Source: Clostridia bacterium (lineage in GTDB: Bacteria; Bacillota; Clostridia; Oscillospirales; Acutalibacteraceae). Taken from it: DNA of 39,155 nt. The notes under the pieces are model-generated. The model was not told the origin of the DNA, ran no database searches, and saw only the letters and a program-made list of their open reading frames with translations. Made by a program: the position numbers and the translations under genes. Shown here piece after piece: positions 24,875-32,694 of the stretch; the first letter of the stretch is position 1, and every line of letters begins with the position of its first letter. The stretch is taken from contig JAFSAR010000007.1 in assembly GCA_017442225.1 (NCBI GenBank), positions 1-39,155 of the forward strand, read 5' to 3'.

Positions 24875-26095
24875 ATGACCGAAAATAAAAAACAAAAAAA
24901 GTGGATAAGGTTTCGTCACCGAGTCGTGCGCAATATCGCTTATGTAATACTTTATCCCTATTCACGTATTAAATACCGAATACATATAGAGAAATTCCAA
25001 GAGCAAAAAAACACACCGTATCTGATTTTGCTCAATCACCAGACACCCTTTGACCAGTTTTTTGTAGGTATGTCATTTAAAGGCCCTATCTATTACCTTG
25101 CCACAGAAGACATTTTTTCAATGGGATGGTTGTCGTCGCTTATACGCTATCTTGTAGCGCCTATTCCTATAAAAAAGCAAACCAGTGACGTAAAGGCGGT
25201 AAAACAGTGTATACGCGTAGCGCGTGAGGGCGGTACAATTTGCATAGCGCCAGAGGGCAACCGTACATATAGCGGCAGAACAGAATATATGAATGATTCT
25301 ATCGCTTCTTTAGCCAAAATGTTAAAGCTGCCCATAGCGCTTTATCGAATAGAGGGTGGATATGGCGCCGAACCACGTTGGAGTGATGTGGTGCGCAAGG
25401 GCAAAATGCGAGGCTATGTATCACAGGTTATTGAACCCGACGAGTATAAAAACATGTCAAATGAAGAACTTTTCGGCATTATTGAGAAAGGACTTTATGT
25501 TGATGAGGCGGTTGCCGATTGTGAATTCCATCACAAAAAACGTGCGGAATATCTTGAACGCGCTATGTATGTTTGTCCGTTTTGCGGCATTTCAAGGTTT
25601 GAAAGCGAAAACGAATTTTGCGAGTGCAAAAACTGCGGTGCAAAGATAGAATACACACCCACCAAGGAAATCAAAGGCGTAAACTGTGAATTCCCGTTCC
25701 GATTTGTTGCCGATTGGTACGACTACCAAAAGGATTTTATAAACAAATTGGATGTAAATGAGTATATATCGGCGCCCATTTATCACGATGAGGCAGATGT
25801 TTTTGAGGTCATTATAAATAAGAAAAAGGTGCCGTTTAAGTCAGGCACACAAATATCGCTTTACGGCGACAAAATTGTTTTTGACGAAGGAATGTCCGAC
25901 GAAACAAAGCTTAGATTTGATGAAATCTCGGCTGTATCGGTGCTTGGCAGAAATAAGGCAAATATTTATTTTTTGGATAAGGTCTATCAGCTTAAAGGTG
26001 ATAAACGCTTTAACGCGCTTAAATACGTACATATTTACTATCGACATAAAAATATAACCAAGGGTAACGAGTGTGAACAATTCTTGGGACTTTAA
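24875..26095 (+). CDS. PlsC-type acyltransferase with C-terminal zinc ribbon
   Basis: The N-terminal 210 residues are a glycerophosphate acyltransferase (PlsC) domain with the HX4D motif NHQTPFD (residues 54-60), the substrate block APEGNRTYSG (about 125-134) and a PIPIKK segment. The next region has a zinc ribbon, CPFC at about residue 234 and CECKNC about 16 residues later. A 120-residue C-terminal part is rich in beta strands and resembles a PH-like fold, though I cannot name it. Such a fusion is longer than the usual 200-250-residue PlsC. It probably works at the membrane on a phospholipid precursor. The role of the extra domains is unknown. Confidence 0.85.
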   Translation: MTENKKQKKWIRFRHRVVRNIAYVILYPYSRIKYRIHIEKFQEQKNTPYLILLNHQTPFDQFFVGMSFKGPIYYLATEDIFSMGWLSSLIRYLVAPIPIKKQTSDVKAVKQCIRVAREGGTICIAPEGNRTYSGRTEYMNDSIASLAKMLKLPIALYRIEGGYGAEPRWSDVVRKGKMRGYVSQVIEPDEYKNMSNEELFGIIEKGLYVDEAVADCEFHHKKRAEYLERAMYVCPFCGISRFESENEFCECKNCGAKIEYTPTKEIKGVNCEFPFRFVADWYDYQKDFINKLDVNEYISAPIYHDEADVFEVIINKKKVPFKSGTQISLYGDKIVFDEGMSDETKLRFDEISAVSVLGRNKANIYFLDKVYQLKGDKRFNALKYVHIYYRHKNITKGNECEQFLGL

Positions 26096-26115
26096 TTTTG
26101 AAAAGAGGGATTTTT

Positions 26116-27582
26116 ATGAACTATGAATCTAGTTGGGACTTTACTATGAAGAACTATGATTCTGTGTGGGGCTTTTTAGTACAGTTAGGCCTGTTGCTAT
26201 TGTTTTTAATGCTGGGCAACATTTTGCGAACAAAAATTCCTTGGCTTAGAAAGTGCTTGATTCCGTCGGCGCTTTTGGGCGGTACACTACTTCTTGTTAT
26301 AAACATTATCATAAAACAATTCGGCGCCTCGCCACTTGTAGATAAACGTTTAATGCAGGTTATTACATATCATTGCTTGGCTATCGGATTTGCGGCGATG
26401 AGCTTAAAAACCGAAAAAAGCACCCACAAAACCAAGGGTGTTCAGGTGTTAGAATTTGGCGCTTTACAGGGCGGTACATATATGCTGCAGGCTTTTGTCG
26501 GTCTTGGAATTACCATCGCTCTTTTCTTTATAACACGTTATGGAAAGCAAGTTATATCTTATGTTTGCGGTATTATTCTGCCTTTAGCGTTTGGACAGGG
26601 TCCGGGTAATGCGCTTACTTGGGATGTTGAGTTTACTAAAGCTGCTGATGTAACGCAATTTGCCGGCAACGGCAGTTTTGGACTGTCGCTTGCATCTATT
26701 GGTTTTGTTGTCGCATCTGTTTTTGGCGTGCTTTATATTAACATTCATAAAAAGCGTAGTGGACTTCGCATAAGAAAATCAAGACCAAATGATGAAATTG
26801 TAGACCAAAGCAATCCTACGGGTAACGAAATTCCCGATAATGAATCTATAGATAAGCTGTCACTACAGTTTGGCTTTGTAGCGCTTGCGTATGCGCTTTC
26901 GTTCGGCTTTATGTATTTACTGGGTTCGCTTTCTGATTTTACAAATAAAATTGCTTGGGGATTTAACTTCTTATGGGCATCTTTGGCAGCTATGCTTATT
27001 AAGCTTGTTATAAAAAGCTTGCGTAAAAGTAAACTGATGAACCGTGAGCATATCAACAATTATCAGATGGATCGTATTTCAGGCTTTATGTTTGACCTTA
27101 TGATAGTTGCGGGTGTAGCTGCAATTGAAATTAACGATATAAAGAATTATATTTTGCCTGTTATAATTTTAAGTGTAGTAGGCGCTGTAATTACTTACAT
27201 ATACATTCGCAAAGCCTCTCAAGAATGCTTTAAAGGCTTTGAACACGAAATGTTCTTGATGAGCTTTGGTACGCTGACGGGTACCGCATCAAACGGTATG
27301 ATTTTGATGAAAGAGGTTGACCCCGGTCTTCGCACACCGACATCAAGCCTGTACATCCTTTCTAATTTTCCTGCTATGGTAATGATTGCGCCGCTATTGC
27401 TACTGCTTGCTTTTGCAGGAAAATCATTAACCCACGCAATAATTGCTTGCTCAATTTTCTTTGTATTATGGCTTATATATACCATATTTATATTCCGTAG
27501 AAAAATTTTCAAAAAGAAGTATAAGGATGCTGCTGTTGAAGCTTGGGTAGACGAAGCAGAGCAAGAAATCACGGAAGAATAA
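26116..27582 (+). CDS. GltS-like sodium/glutamate symporter
   Basis: This is a 488-residue membrane protein with about 12 hydrophobic segments. The paired re-entrant loop signature of the GltS (ESS) family appears as CGIILPLAFGQGPGNA and, in the second half, FGTLTGTASNGM. It probably imports glutamate or a similar acid with Na+. The start is set at the ATG 26116 because GAGG precedes it by 7 bases; a TTG six codons upstream is an alternative. The gene starts 20 bases after the acyltransferase stop. Na+ use fits the Na+-type ATP synthase of this genome. Confidence 0.85.
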   Translation: MNYESSWDFTMKNYDSVWGFLVQLGLLLLFLMLGNILRTKIPWLRKCLIPSALLGGTLLLVINIIIKQFGASPLVDKRLMQVITYHCLAIGFAAMSLKTEKSTHKTKGVQVLEFGALQGGTYMLQAFVGLGITIALFFITRYGKQVISYVCGIILPLAFGQGPGNALTWDVEFTKAADVTQFAGNGSFGLSLASIGFVVASVFGVLYINIHKKRSGLRIRKSRPNDEIVDQSNPTGNEIPDNESIDKLSLQFGFVALAYALSFGFMYLLGSLSDFTNKIAWGFNFLWASLAAMLIKLVIKSLRKSKLMNREHINNYQMDRISGFMFDLMIVAGVAAIEINDIKNYILPVIILSVVGAVITYIYIRKASQECFKGFEHEMFLMSFGTLTGTASNGMILMKEVDPGLRTPTSSLYILSNFPAMVMIAPLLLLLAFAGKSLTHAIIACSIFFVLWLIYTIFIFRRKIFKKKYKDAAVEAWVDEAEQEITEE

Positions 27583-27597
27583 AAACATCTTTTATAC

Positions 27598-27616
27598 GGG
27601 AGGCGTTTCGCCTCCC
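27598..27616 (+). terminator. terminator after the GltS-like gene
   Basis: GGGAGGCG and CGCCTCCC form a perfect 8-bp stem with a 3-base loop, followed by ACTTTTCGTTT. It lies about 15 bases past the stop. Confidence 0.75.
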
Positions 27617-27641
27617 ACTTTTCGTTTACAAAAAATATTGC

Positions 27642-27673
27642 TTGACAAATAATACTATGTGTTGTATAGTATT
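27642..27673 (+). promoter_or_regulatory. promoter and operator of the PadR operon
   Basis: TTGACA (27642-27647) and TATAGT (27665-27670) are 17 bases apart. An inverted repeat, AATACTAT (27651-27658) and ATAGTATT (27666-27673) with a 7-base spacer, covers the spacer and -10 box. A PadR dimer bound there would block polymerase, suggesting autoregulation. Confidence 0.8.
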
Positions 27674-27692
27674 ATACAAAGGGAGGTATAGT

Positions 27693-28007
27693 ATGGATAT
27701 TCAGCTTAAACGCGGACTTTTAGATATTTGTGTTCTCTCGGCTATAAAGAGCGAGGACTCTTACGGGTATCAAATTATAAAGGATATAAAACCCTATGTC
27801 GAAATTTCAGAGTCAACACTATATCCTATTTTGCGCCGACTTGAAGCGGCTGATTTGCTTACGGTTCGCACAGCCGAGCATAACGGAAGGCTTAGAAAAT
27901 ACTATCATATAACCGAATTGGGTTTAAAACGCATAGAAGATTTTAAATGTGAGTGGCAAGAGATAATTGGTATCTATAACTTTGTAACAAGGGAGGAAGA
28001 AAAGTGA
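27693..28007 (+). CDS. PadR-family transcriptional regulator
   Basis: This 104-residue winged-helix repressor starts MDIQLKRGLLDICVLSAI and has the wing and recognition helix typical of short PadR proteins (SYGYQIIKDI, STLYPILRRLEAADLL, GRLRKYYHITELG). The ATG at 27693 is used because GGGAGG precedes it by 6 bases; the reading frame is open further upstream but with no signal. It overlaps the following DUF1700 gene (GTGA). The promoter carries a fitting operator. Confidence 0.93.
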   Translation: MDIQLKRGLLDICVLSAIKSEDSYGYQIIKDIKPYVEISESTLYPILRRLEAADLLTVRTAEHNGRLRKYYHITELGLKRIEDFKCEWQEIIGIYNFVTREEEK

Positions 28008-28615
28008 TTAAACAAGAATTTTTAAAAGAACTTGAAAAAGCTCTTTGCGGTTTGCCCGACGACGATATACAAAAATCGCTTGAATTTTACAGTGAGATGA
28101 TTGACGATAAAATCGAAGACGGACTTTCGGAAGAGGATGCCGTATCACAAATAGGTAACATAGAGGACATAGCAAAACAAATTTTATCGGACATTCCGAT
28201 TACAAAGCTTGTAAAACAAAAAATAAAACCAAAGCGCAGTATGGGCGCAGGAGAAATAATCCTCTTAATACTCGGCTCTCCGATATGGTTATCACTGATT
28301 ATTGCATTGGTTGCCGTAGTTTTTTCAATTTATGTGGCTTTGTGGTCGGTAATAATCAGTCTATATGCCGTGTCAGCTTCGCTATTGGTGTGCGGTGTAG
28401 CGGGTGTTTTGTCTTTTGTAGGTTTTAGTATTTTGGGCAATGCTGTTCCTGGCGCATTTATTGCAGGCGCAGGTTTGGTGTGTTTGGGACTTGCTATATT
28501 TATGTTTATTGTATCAAATCTGGTAACAAAAGCTCTTGTTTGGTTAAGCAAAAAAATATGGCTCGGTATAAAAAGCAGTTTTATAAGAAGGGGTGAAAAT
28601 AATGAAAAAATCTAA
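28004..28615 (+). CDS. DUF1700 family membrane protein
   Basis: This 203-residue protein has an acidic helical N-terminal domain (FLKELEKALCGLPDDDIQKSLEFYSEMIDDKIEDG) typical of the HAAS/DUF1700 family, then four hydrophobic segments (about residues 82-110, 115-140, 145-170 and 172-180). Such proteins accompany PadR regulators and DUF4097 proteins in Firmicutes and are linked to envelope stress. The GTG start overlaps the PadR stop and has AGGGAGG upstream. It overlaps the next gene by 14 bases. Confidence 0.9.
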   Translation: MIKQEFLKELEKALCGLPDDDIQKSLEFYSEMIDDKIEDGLSEEDAVSQIGNIEDIAKQILSDIPITKLVKQKIKPKRSMGAGEIILLILGSPIWLSLIIALVAVVFSIYVALWSVIISLYAVSASLLVCGVAGVLSFVGFSILGNAVPGAFIAGAGLVCLGLAIFMFIVSNLVTKALVWLSKKIWLGIKSSFIRRGENNEKI

Positions 28616-29564
28616 AATAGTATGGATAATAATAGCCGTTTCTTTGATTATTTTAGGCGCTGTAGTAAGCACATTATCACTCGCAAGGTTAAATTTTGAT
28701 TTTAGCAATCTTAACACTCAAAAATACGTATCTAACGAACATATTGTTACCGAAGATTTTAGCAACATAAAAATTGACGTAGACACTTCGGACATAGAGC
28801 TTGTGCGTTCTGAAAATAATGAGTGTATGATAGTTTCCATAGATACAGAAAAGACAAAGCACATTATCACGGTAAAAAACAATACTCTTTTTATTTCGTT
28901 AGATGATGAGCGCAAATGGTATGATTATATTGGCGTTTTTACTATGTCACCGTCACTAACAATTCACTTGCCCAAAGATAGTTATGATTCACTAAATATA
29001 GAGGCTGACACAAGTGATATAACTATACCCAAAGATTTTATATTTGGCAACGTAGGTATCGAAACCGACACGGGTGATGTCCAAATGCTGTCGCAGGTAT
29101 CGGCAACCCTTGATATAAGCAGTGATACAGGTGACATTAAGATGCAAAACATCAATCCGCAAAGCATAACGCTTGAAACTAATACGGGTGATGCACAAAT
29201 GCAGAATATTAATTCGCAGAGTATAACGCTCGAAACCGATACAGGTAAAACATATTTAACCAATGTAAACTGCAATTACTTGAGCACGAGTGGTGGCACA
29301 GGCGATATAAGTTTTAAAAATGTTGACGCGGGTACAAAGTTTGATATAACCAGAAGCACAGGTGACGTAATGTTTGATAGGTGTGACGCCGATGAACTTT
29401 ATATAACAACCGACACAGGCGATATAAGAGGCACATTGCTTACTGACAAAGTGTTTATATGCAAAACCGATACAGGCGATATTGATGTTCCAAAGACCAC
29501 AGACGGTGGTAAATGCGAAATCACTACCGATACTGGCGACATTATAATTAAAATAGGCAAATAA
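28602..29564 (+). CDS. DUF4097-type beta-helix protein, membrane anchored
   Basis: This 320-residue protein has an N-terminal membrane anchor (about residues 5-27) and a long extracellular part built of short repeats around (S/T)DTGD, at least ten copies. Each copy adds a turn to a beta-solenoid as in DUF4097 (putative adhesin). Two neighbouring repeats share nearly identical QNIN(P/S)QSITLET, a recent duplication. The ATG at 28602 has GGGG 8 bases upstream. The module order PadR-DUF1700-DUF4097 is well known in Firmicutes. An AraC regulator follows 3 bases after its stop. Confidence 0.88.
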   Translation: MKKSKIVWIIIAVSLIILGAVVSTLSLARLNFDFSNLNTQKYVSNEHIVTEDFSNIKIDVDTSDIELVRSENNECMIVSIDTEKTKHIITVKNNTLFISLDDERKWYDYIGVFTMSPSLTIHLPKDSYDSLNIEADTSDITIPKDFIFGNVGIETDTGDVQMLSQVSATLDISSDTGDIKMQNINPQSITLETNTGDAQMQNINSQSITLETDTGKTYLTNVNCNYLSTSGGTGDISFKNVDAGTKFDITRSTGDVMFDRCDADELYITTDTGDIRGTLLTDKVFICKTDTGDIDVPKTTDGGKCEITTDTGDIIIKIGK

Positions 29565-29567
29565 TTT

Positions 29568-30377
29568 ATGAAAAACAAAACAGTTCCTTTAATATATAAC
29601 CAACATCATCGTAAAAGAATAGGGGAATTTTTGGTTTGTGAAAATGCACTAAATCAAAATCATCCGCTTCATCAGCACGATTTTTACGAGATAGAATATA
29701 TAACCGAGGGCAGTGGCATCCATATTATAAACGATAAGTCATATCCTGTGCAGAAAGGCGACTTGCTTTTTATAACTCCTATGGATTTTCACGGGTTTGA
29801 AACTAAAGATATAAAAACTATTACGTTACATTTTTTTGCCAAGGATATGTCGCCCGAAATCGCGCAGATACTTACCTATCTTAATGCAGATATAGTAAAA
29901 AGCGTCAACGAGAAAACAGTTGGTGATTTGAATTATTTGGTTCGGGCGTTTAAATCAAACTGTGATTATGCCATTTTACAGATTAAAAATGTTATAGAAA
30001 TAATTATTCTTGACCTTTTTGGTACGAAAGCAATAAGATATGAAAAGAAATATGCCTCGGACAATGTTTCGCAAGCCATTGGTTTTATAAACATAAGCTT
30101 CAGAGATGAAATTACTCTTAACATAATAAAGGAAAAATTCAACATTTCTCCCGCCTATTTCAGTCGTGAATTCAAGCGACGCACAGGCACGAGCTTTAAT
30201 GACTACTTGACAGAAAAACGTTTTGATTATGCCAAAAAGCTGCTCAAAAACGGAAATCGGGTTATAGATGCGTGTGTTGAAAGCGGATTTGGCTCTGTTC
30301 GTAATTTCAGTCGCCGATTTAAAGATAAGTACGGGATTACCCCGAAAGAATATGCAAGAAGTAAAAAATCGTCTTAA
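29568..30377 (+). CDS. AraC-family regulator with cupin sensor
   Basis: The 269-residue protein has an N-terminal cupin domain (HQHDFYEIEYITEGSG, then VQKGDLLFITPMDFHGFE) and a C-terminal AraC domain (EKFNISPAYFSREFKRRTGTSFNDYL and ESGFGSVRNFSRRFKDKYGITPKEY). It resembles sugar-responsive regulators. It starts 3 bases after the preceding stop, with only a weak ribosome binding site, and probably shares that transcript. It most likely controls the GH130 gene downstream, whose promoter begins 18 bases after the AraC stop. Confidence 0.9.
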   Translation: MKNKTVPLIYNQHHRKRIGEFLVCENALNQNHPLHQHDFYEIEYITEGSGIHIINDKSYPVQKGDLLFITPMDFHGFETKDIKTITLHFFAKDMSPEIAQILTYLNADIVKSVNEKTVGDLNYLVRAFKSNCDYAILQIKNVIEIIILDLFGTKAIRYEKKYASDNVSQAIGFINISFRDEITLNIIKEKFNISPAYFSREFKRRTGTSFNDYLTEKRFDYAKKLLKNGNRVIDACVESGFGSVRNFSRRFKDKYGITPKEYARSKKSS

Positions 30378-30394
30378 AAATGTCAAAATAAGTC

Positions 30395-30423
30395 TTGCAT
30401 GTTTCTTGCTACGGTGATATATT
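30395..30423 (+). promoter_or_regulatory. promoter of the GH130 gene
   Basis: TTGCAT (30395-30400) and TATATT (30418-30423) are 17 bases apart. The start is near 30430, followed by a leader that ends in TTAGGAG before the GTG at 30470. Confidence 0.7.
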
Positions 30424-30469
30424 TTAAGTAAGGATTATCCCTACTAAAAATATATTAGGAGTTGATTTT

Positions 30470-31450
30470 GTGGCAAAAGTATTAAACGGAAAATCTATAC
30501 CCAATATCCCGTGGGAAGAAAAACCTGCAAACTGTAAGGATGTATGTTGGCGCAGTAGCCTTAACCCGATTTTAACACGCGACGATATTGAAGATGCAAA
30601 CAGCCTTTTTAACAGCTCAGTTGTAGCTTTTAACGGTGAATTTCGCGGTATATTCCGATGTGATAAAACCGATTTGAAACCGCTTCTTCATAAAGGTAAA
30701 AGCAAAGACGGCATACATTGGGAGATAGAGGATGAGCCGTTTAAGTTTGCTAATGACATAGATGGTATGCCCTATGAGTACGGCTATGACCCACGTATTT
30801 GTGAATTAGATGGAAAGTATTATATCATTTGGTGTACCAATACCAATTCAGGCGATGCGACAATAGGTCTTGCTTGGACGGAGGATTTTGAAAATATTTA
30901 CCGTATGGAATATCCTTTCTTGCCATATAACCGTAACGGTTCACTTTTTCCACGCAAGATAAACGGATATTACCATATGCTTTCGCGTCCGATGTCACCG
31001 GCTTTTTCTGATTGCGGCAGCATTTATGACAGCGCAAGTAAAGATTTGGAATTTTGGGGACATCATCGCTGTGTTATGAAGCCTACAACGGGTTGGCAAT
31101 CAATCAAGGTTGGCAGCGGGCCCACACCTATCGAAACAGATGAGGGTTGGTTGTTGATTTATCACGCAGTTAAAAAGACGTGTAACGGCTATTGCTATTA
31201 TGCAGGCGCGGCAATTTTGGATCTCGAGGATCCAACCAAAGTGCTTTATCGCAGTAAAAAATATATACTTAGTCCTCGCGAGCTTTATGAGTGTGTCGGC
31301 GATGTAAATAACGTTGTATTTCCGTGCGCCGCTCTTTGTGACAAGGACACAGGAAGAATTTCTATCTACTATGGCGCGGCCGACACCGTTGTCGGTATTG
31401 CTCATACCACGGTTGACGACCTCATTGAGTTTATAAAGAAGAATTCATAA
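30470..31450 (+). CDS. GH130-family beta-mannoside phosphorylase
   Basis: This 326-residue five-bladed beta-propeller has the conserved GYDPRICELDGKYYI block holding the catalytic Asp, RPMSPAFSDCGSIYDS, and GSGPTPIETDEGWLLIYH. These are hallmarks of GH130, whose members phosphorolyse beta-mannosyl oligosaccharides to mannose 1-phosphate; a few hydrolyse. No signal peptide, so it acts in the cytoplasm. The start is GTG at 30470 with AGGAG 9 bases upstream. The subfamily and substrate are not assignable from the sequence. It may work with the GH94 enzyme and mannose-6-phosphate isomerase. Confidence 0.9.
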   Translation: MAKVLNGKSIPNIPWEEKPANCKDVCWRSSLNPILTRDDIEDANSLFNSSVVAFNGEFRGIFRCDKTDLKPLLHKGKSKDGIHWEIEDEPFKFANDIDGMPYEYGYDPRICELDGKYYIIWCTNTNSGDATIGLAWTEDFENIYRMEYPFLPYNRNGSLFPRKINGYYHMLSRPMSPAFSDCGSIYDSASKDLEFWGHHRCVMKPTTGWQSIKVGSGPTPIETDEGWLLIYHAVKKTCNGYCYYAGAAILDLEDPTKVLYRSKKYILSPRELYECVGDVNNVVFPCAALCDKDTGRISIYYGAADTVVGIAHTTVDDLIEFIKKNS

Positions 31451-31466
31451 TAAAACTTTTCAAACA

Positions 31467-31495
31467 AAAAGCGAGATGTATTTCATCTCGCTTTT
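31467..31495 (+). terminator. terminator of the GH130 gene
   Basis: AAAAGCGAGATG (31467-31478) and CATCTCGCTTTT (31484-31495) form a perfect 12-bp stem with a 5-base loop, ending in a T-run. It lies 17 bases past the stop. Confidence 0.9.
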
Positions 31496-31510
31496 GTATA
31501 TAAATTACAG

Positions 31511-31539
31511 TTGAAATTTAAAGATTTACAATATATAAT
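31511..31539 (+). promoter_or_regulatory. promoter of the 76-residue protein gene
   Basis: TTGAAA (31511-31516) and TATAAT (31534-31539) are 17 bases apart. The predicted start is about 25 bases before the ATG. Confidence 0.75.
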
Positions 31540-31570
31540 ATATACGAAAAAATGAAAAGGAGAAGCAAAA

Positions 31571-31801
31571 ATGAAAAAGATTATTTGCAAGGTAGAATAT
31601 GATACCGAAACCGCAGCGATTGTTAAAAAGCATACATACGGTGCATTTGGTGACACCGACGGTTACGAAGAAACACTTTACGTAACCGAAAGCGGTAAAT
31701 ATTTTCTTTACGTAAATGGCGGTGTTGACTCTATTTACCCTGAGGAAAACATCAAGAGAATGTCTGCCGAAAAGGCTGACGAGTGGCGCAAGGCTCACTA
31801 A
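31571..31801 (+). CDS. small conserved-looking protein of unknown function
   Basis: This 76-residue soluble protein begins MKKIICKVEYDTETA, has alternating strands (YEETLYVTESGKYFLYVNGG) and ends with a basic helix (KRMSAEKADEWRKAH). It has no cysteine pair, membrane segment or signal peptide. I do not recognise a named family. It has AAGGAGA 7 bases before the ATG, its own promoter and terminator, so it is a well-expressed single-gene unit. Confidence 0.75.
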   Translation: MKKIICKVEYDTETAAIVKKHTYGAFGDTDGYEETLYVTESGKYFLYVNGGVDSIYPEENIKRMSAEKADEWRKAH

Positions 31802-31814
31802 TTTTAAATGCAGG

Positions 31815-31844
31815 TTCGGCGTGGCGACTTTACGCCGCGCCGAA
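31815..31844 (+). terminator. terminator of the 76-residue protein gene
   Basis: TTCGGCGTGGCG (31815-31826) pairs with CGCCGCGCCGAA (31833-31844) with one G-U pair and a 6-base loop, followed by TTTTG. It ends the small-protein transcript upstream of the amidohydrolase. Confidence 0.8.
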
Positions 31845-31899
31845 TTTTGTATATTGCATTTGGAGATACTATTTGTATCATTTAAAAGAAGGTTTAAAA

Positions 31900-32694
31900 A
31901 TGCTTATAGATTTTCATACACACTGTTTTCCCGACAAAATAGCATCTAAAGCTATTGAAAAATTAAGCTTTACGTCTGGTGGATTAACCCCCTATACCGA
32001 CGGCACGGTATTGGGACTGAAGGATTCTATGAAAAAGGGTGGGGTAGATGCATCGGTAGTGTTAAATATTGCTACTAACGCGCATCAGCAACACAGTGTA
32101 AATGACTTTGCCGCGTCGATAAATGATAATAAAACTATTTTTTCATTTGGTTCGGTTTTTCCGTTCAGCGAGGATGCGTTTGATGAGCTTGAACGCATAA
32201 AAGAGTTAGGGCTAAAGGGTGTAAAACTGCACCCCGATTATCAGGGCTTTAATGTTGACGATATTCGCCTTAAACCGCTTTATAAAAAGATTTCGGAGCT
32301 TGGACTTATCACCGTTTTCCACGCAGGGTTTGACTACGGCTTTGCCCCACCTTATGGAGCCACACCTGAAAAAATGGCGCGAGCACTCGAGTGGTTTAGT
32401 ACTCCCGTTGTAGCGGCTCATTGGGGCGGCATTAACTGTAACGAGGATGTAATTAAATATCTTTGCGGAAAAGATATTTATTTTGATATTTCTTTTGGAT
32501 ATGCAATGATGCCAAAATATTACGCCGAAAAGATTATGTCGCTTCACACGCCCGACCGTATGCTTTTTGGTACCGATACGCCGTGGCATACGCCTGATAT
32601 GGAGAAACGGTTACTAAACTCGTTGGAGTTGAGTCAGGACGATATGGATAAAATCACACACAAAAACGCGCAAAAGCTTTTAGGGATAGAATAA
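31900..32694 (+). CDS. amidohydrolase-2 family metal-dependent hydrolase
   Basis: This 264-residue TIM barrel has the amidohydrolase signature: DFHTH at the start (residues 4-8), HPDYQGF (about 111-117), FHAGFDYG, AHWGG and FGTDTPW (about 227-233). It resembles small PF04909 enzymes that decarboxylate or hydrolyse small organic substrates. The substrate is unknown. The ATG at 31900 is used because AGAAGG precedes it by 8 bases; the frame is open upstream but runs through the preceding terminator. Its stop overlaps the MFS gene start (TAATG). Confidence 0.88.
   Translation: MLIDFHTHCFPDKIASKAIEKLSFTSGGLTPYTDGTVLGLKDSMKKGGVDASVVLNIATNAHQQHSVNDFAASINDNKTIFSFGSVFPFSEDAFDELERIKELGLKGVKLHPDYQGFNVDDIRLKPLYKKISELGLITVFHAGFDYGFAPPYGATPEKMARALEWFSTPVVAAHWGGINCNEDVIKYLCGKDIYFDISFGYAMMPKYYAEKIMSLHTPDRMLFGTDTPWHTPDMEKRLLNSLELSQDDMDKITHKNAQKLLGIE

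Noticed and set aside
27543..27692. Longer N-terminus for the PadR protein
   Set aside because: It would overlap the GltS-like gene, its terminator and the PadR promoter; the ATG at 27693 has a perfect site.
31783..31899. Longer N-terminus for the amidohydrolase
   Set aside because: The extension runs through the GC-rich terminator of the preceding gene and overlaps its end; the ATG at 31900 has a ribosome binding site and gives the expected DFHTH start.
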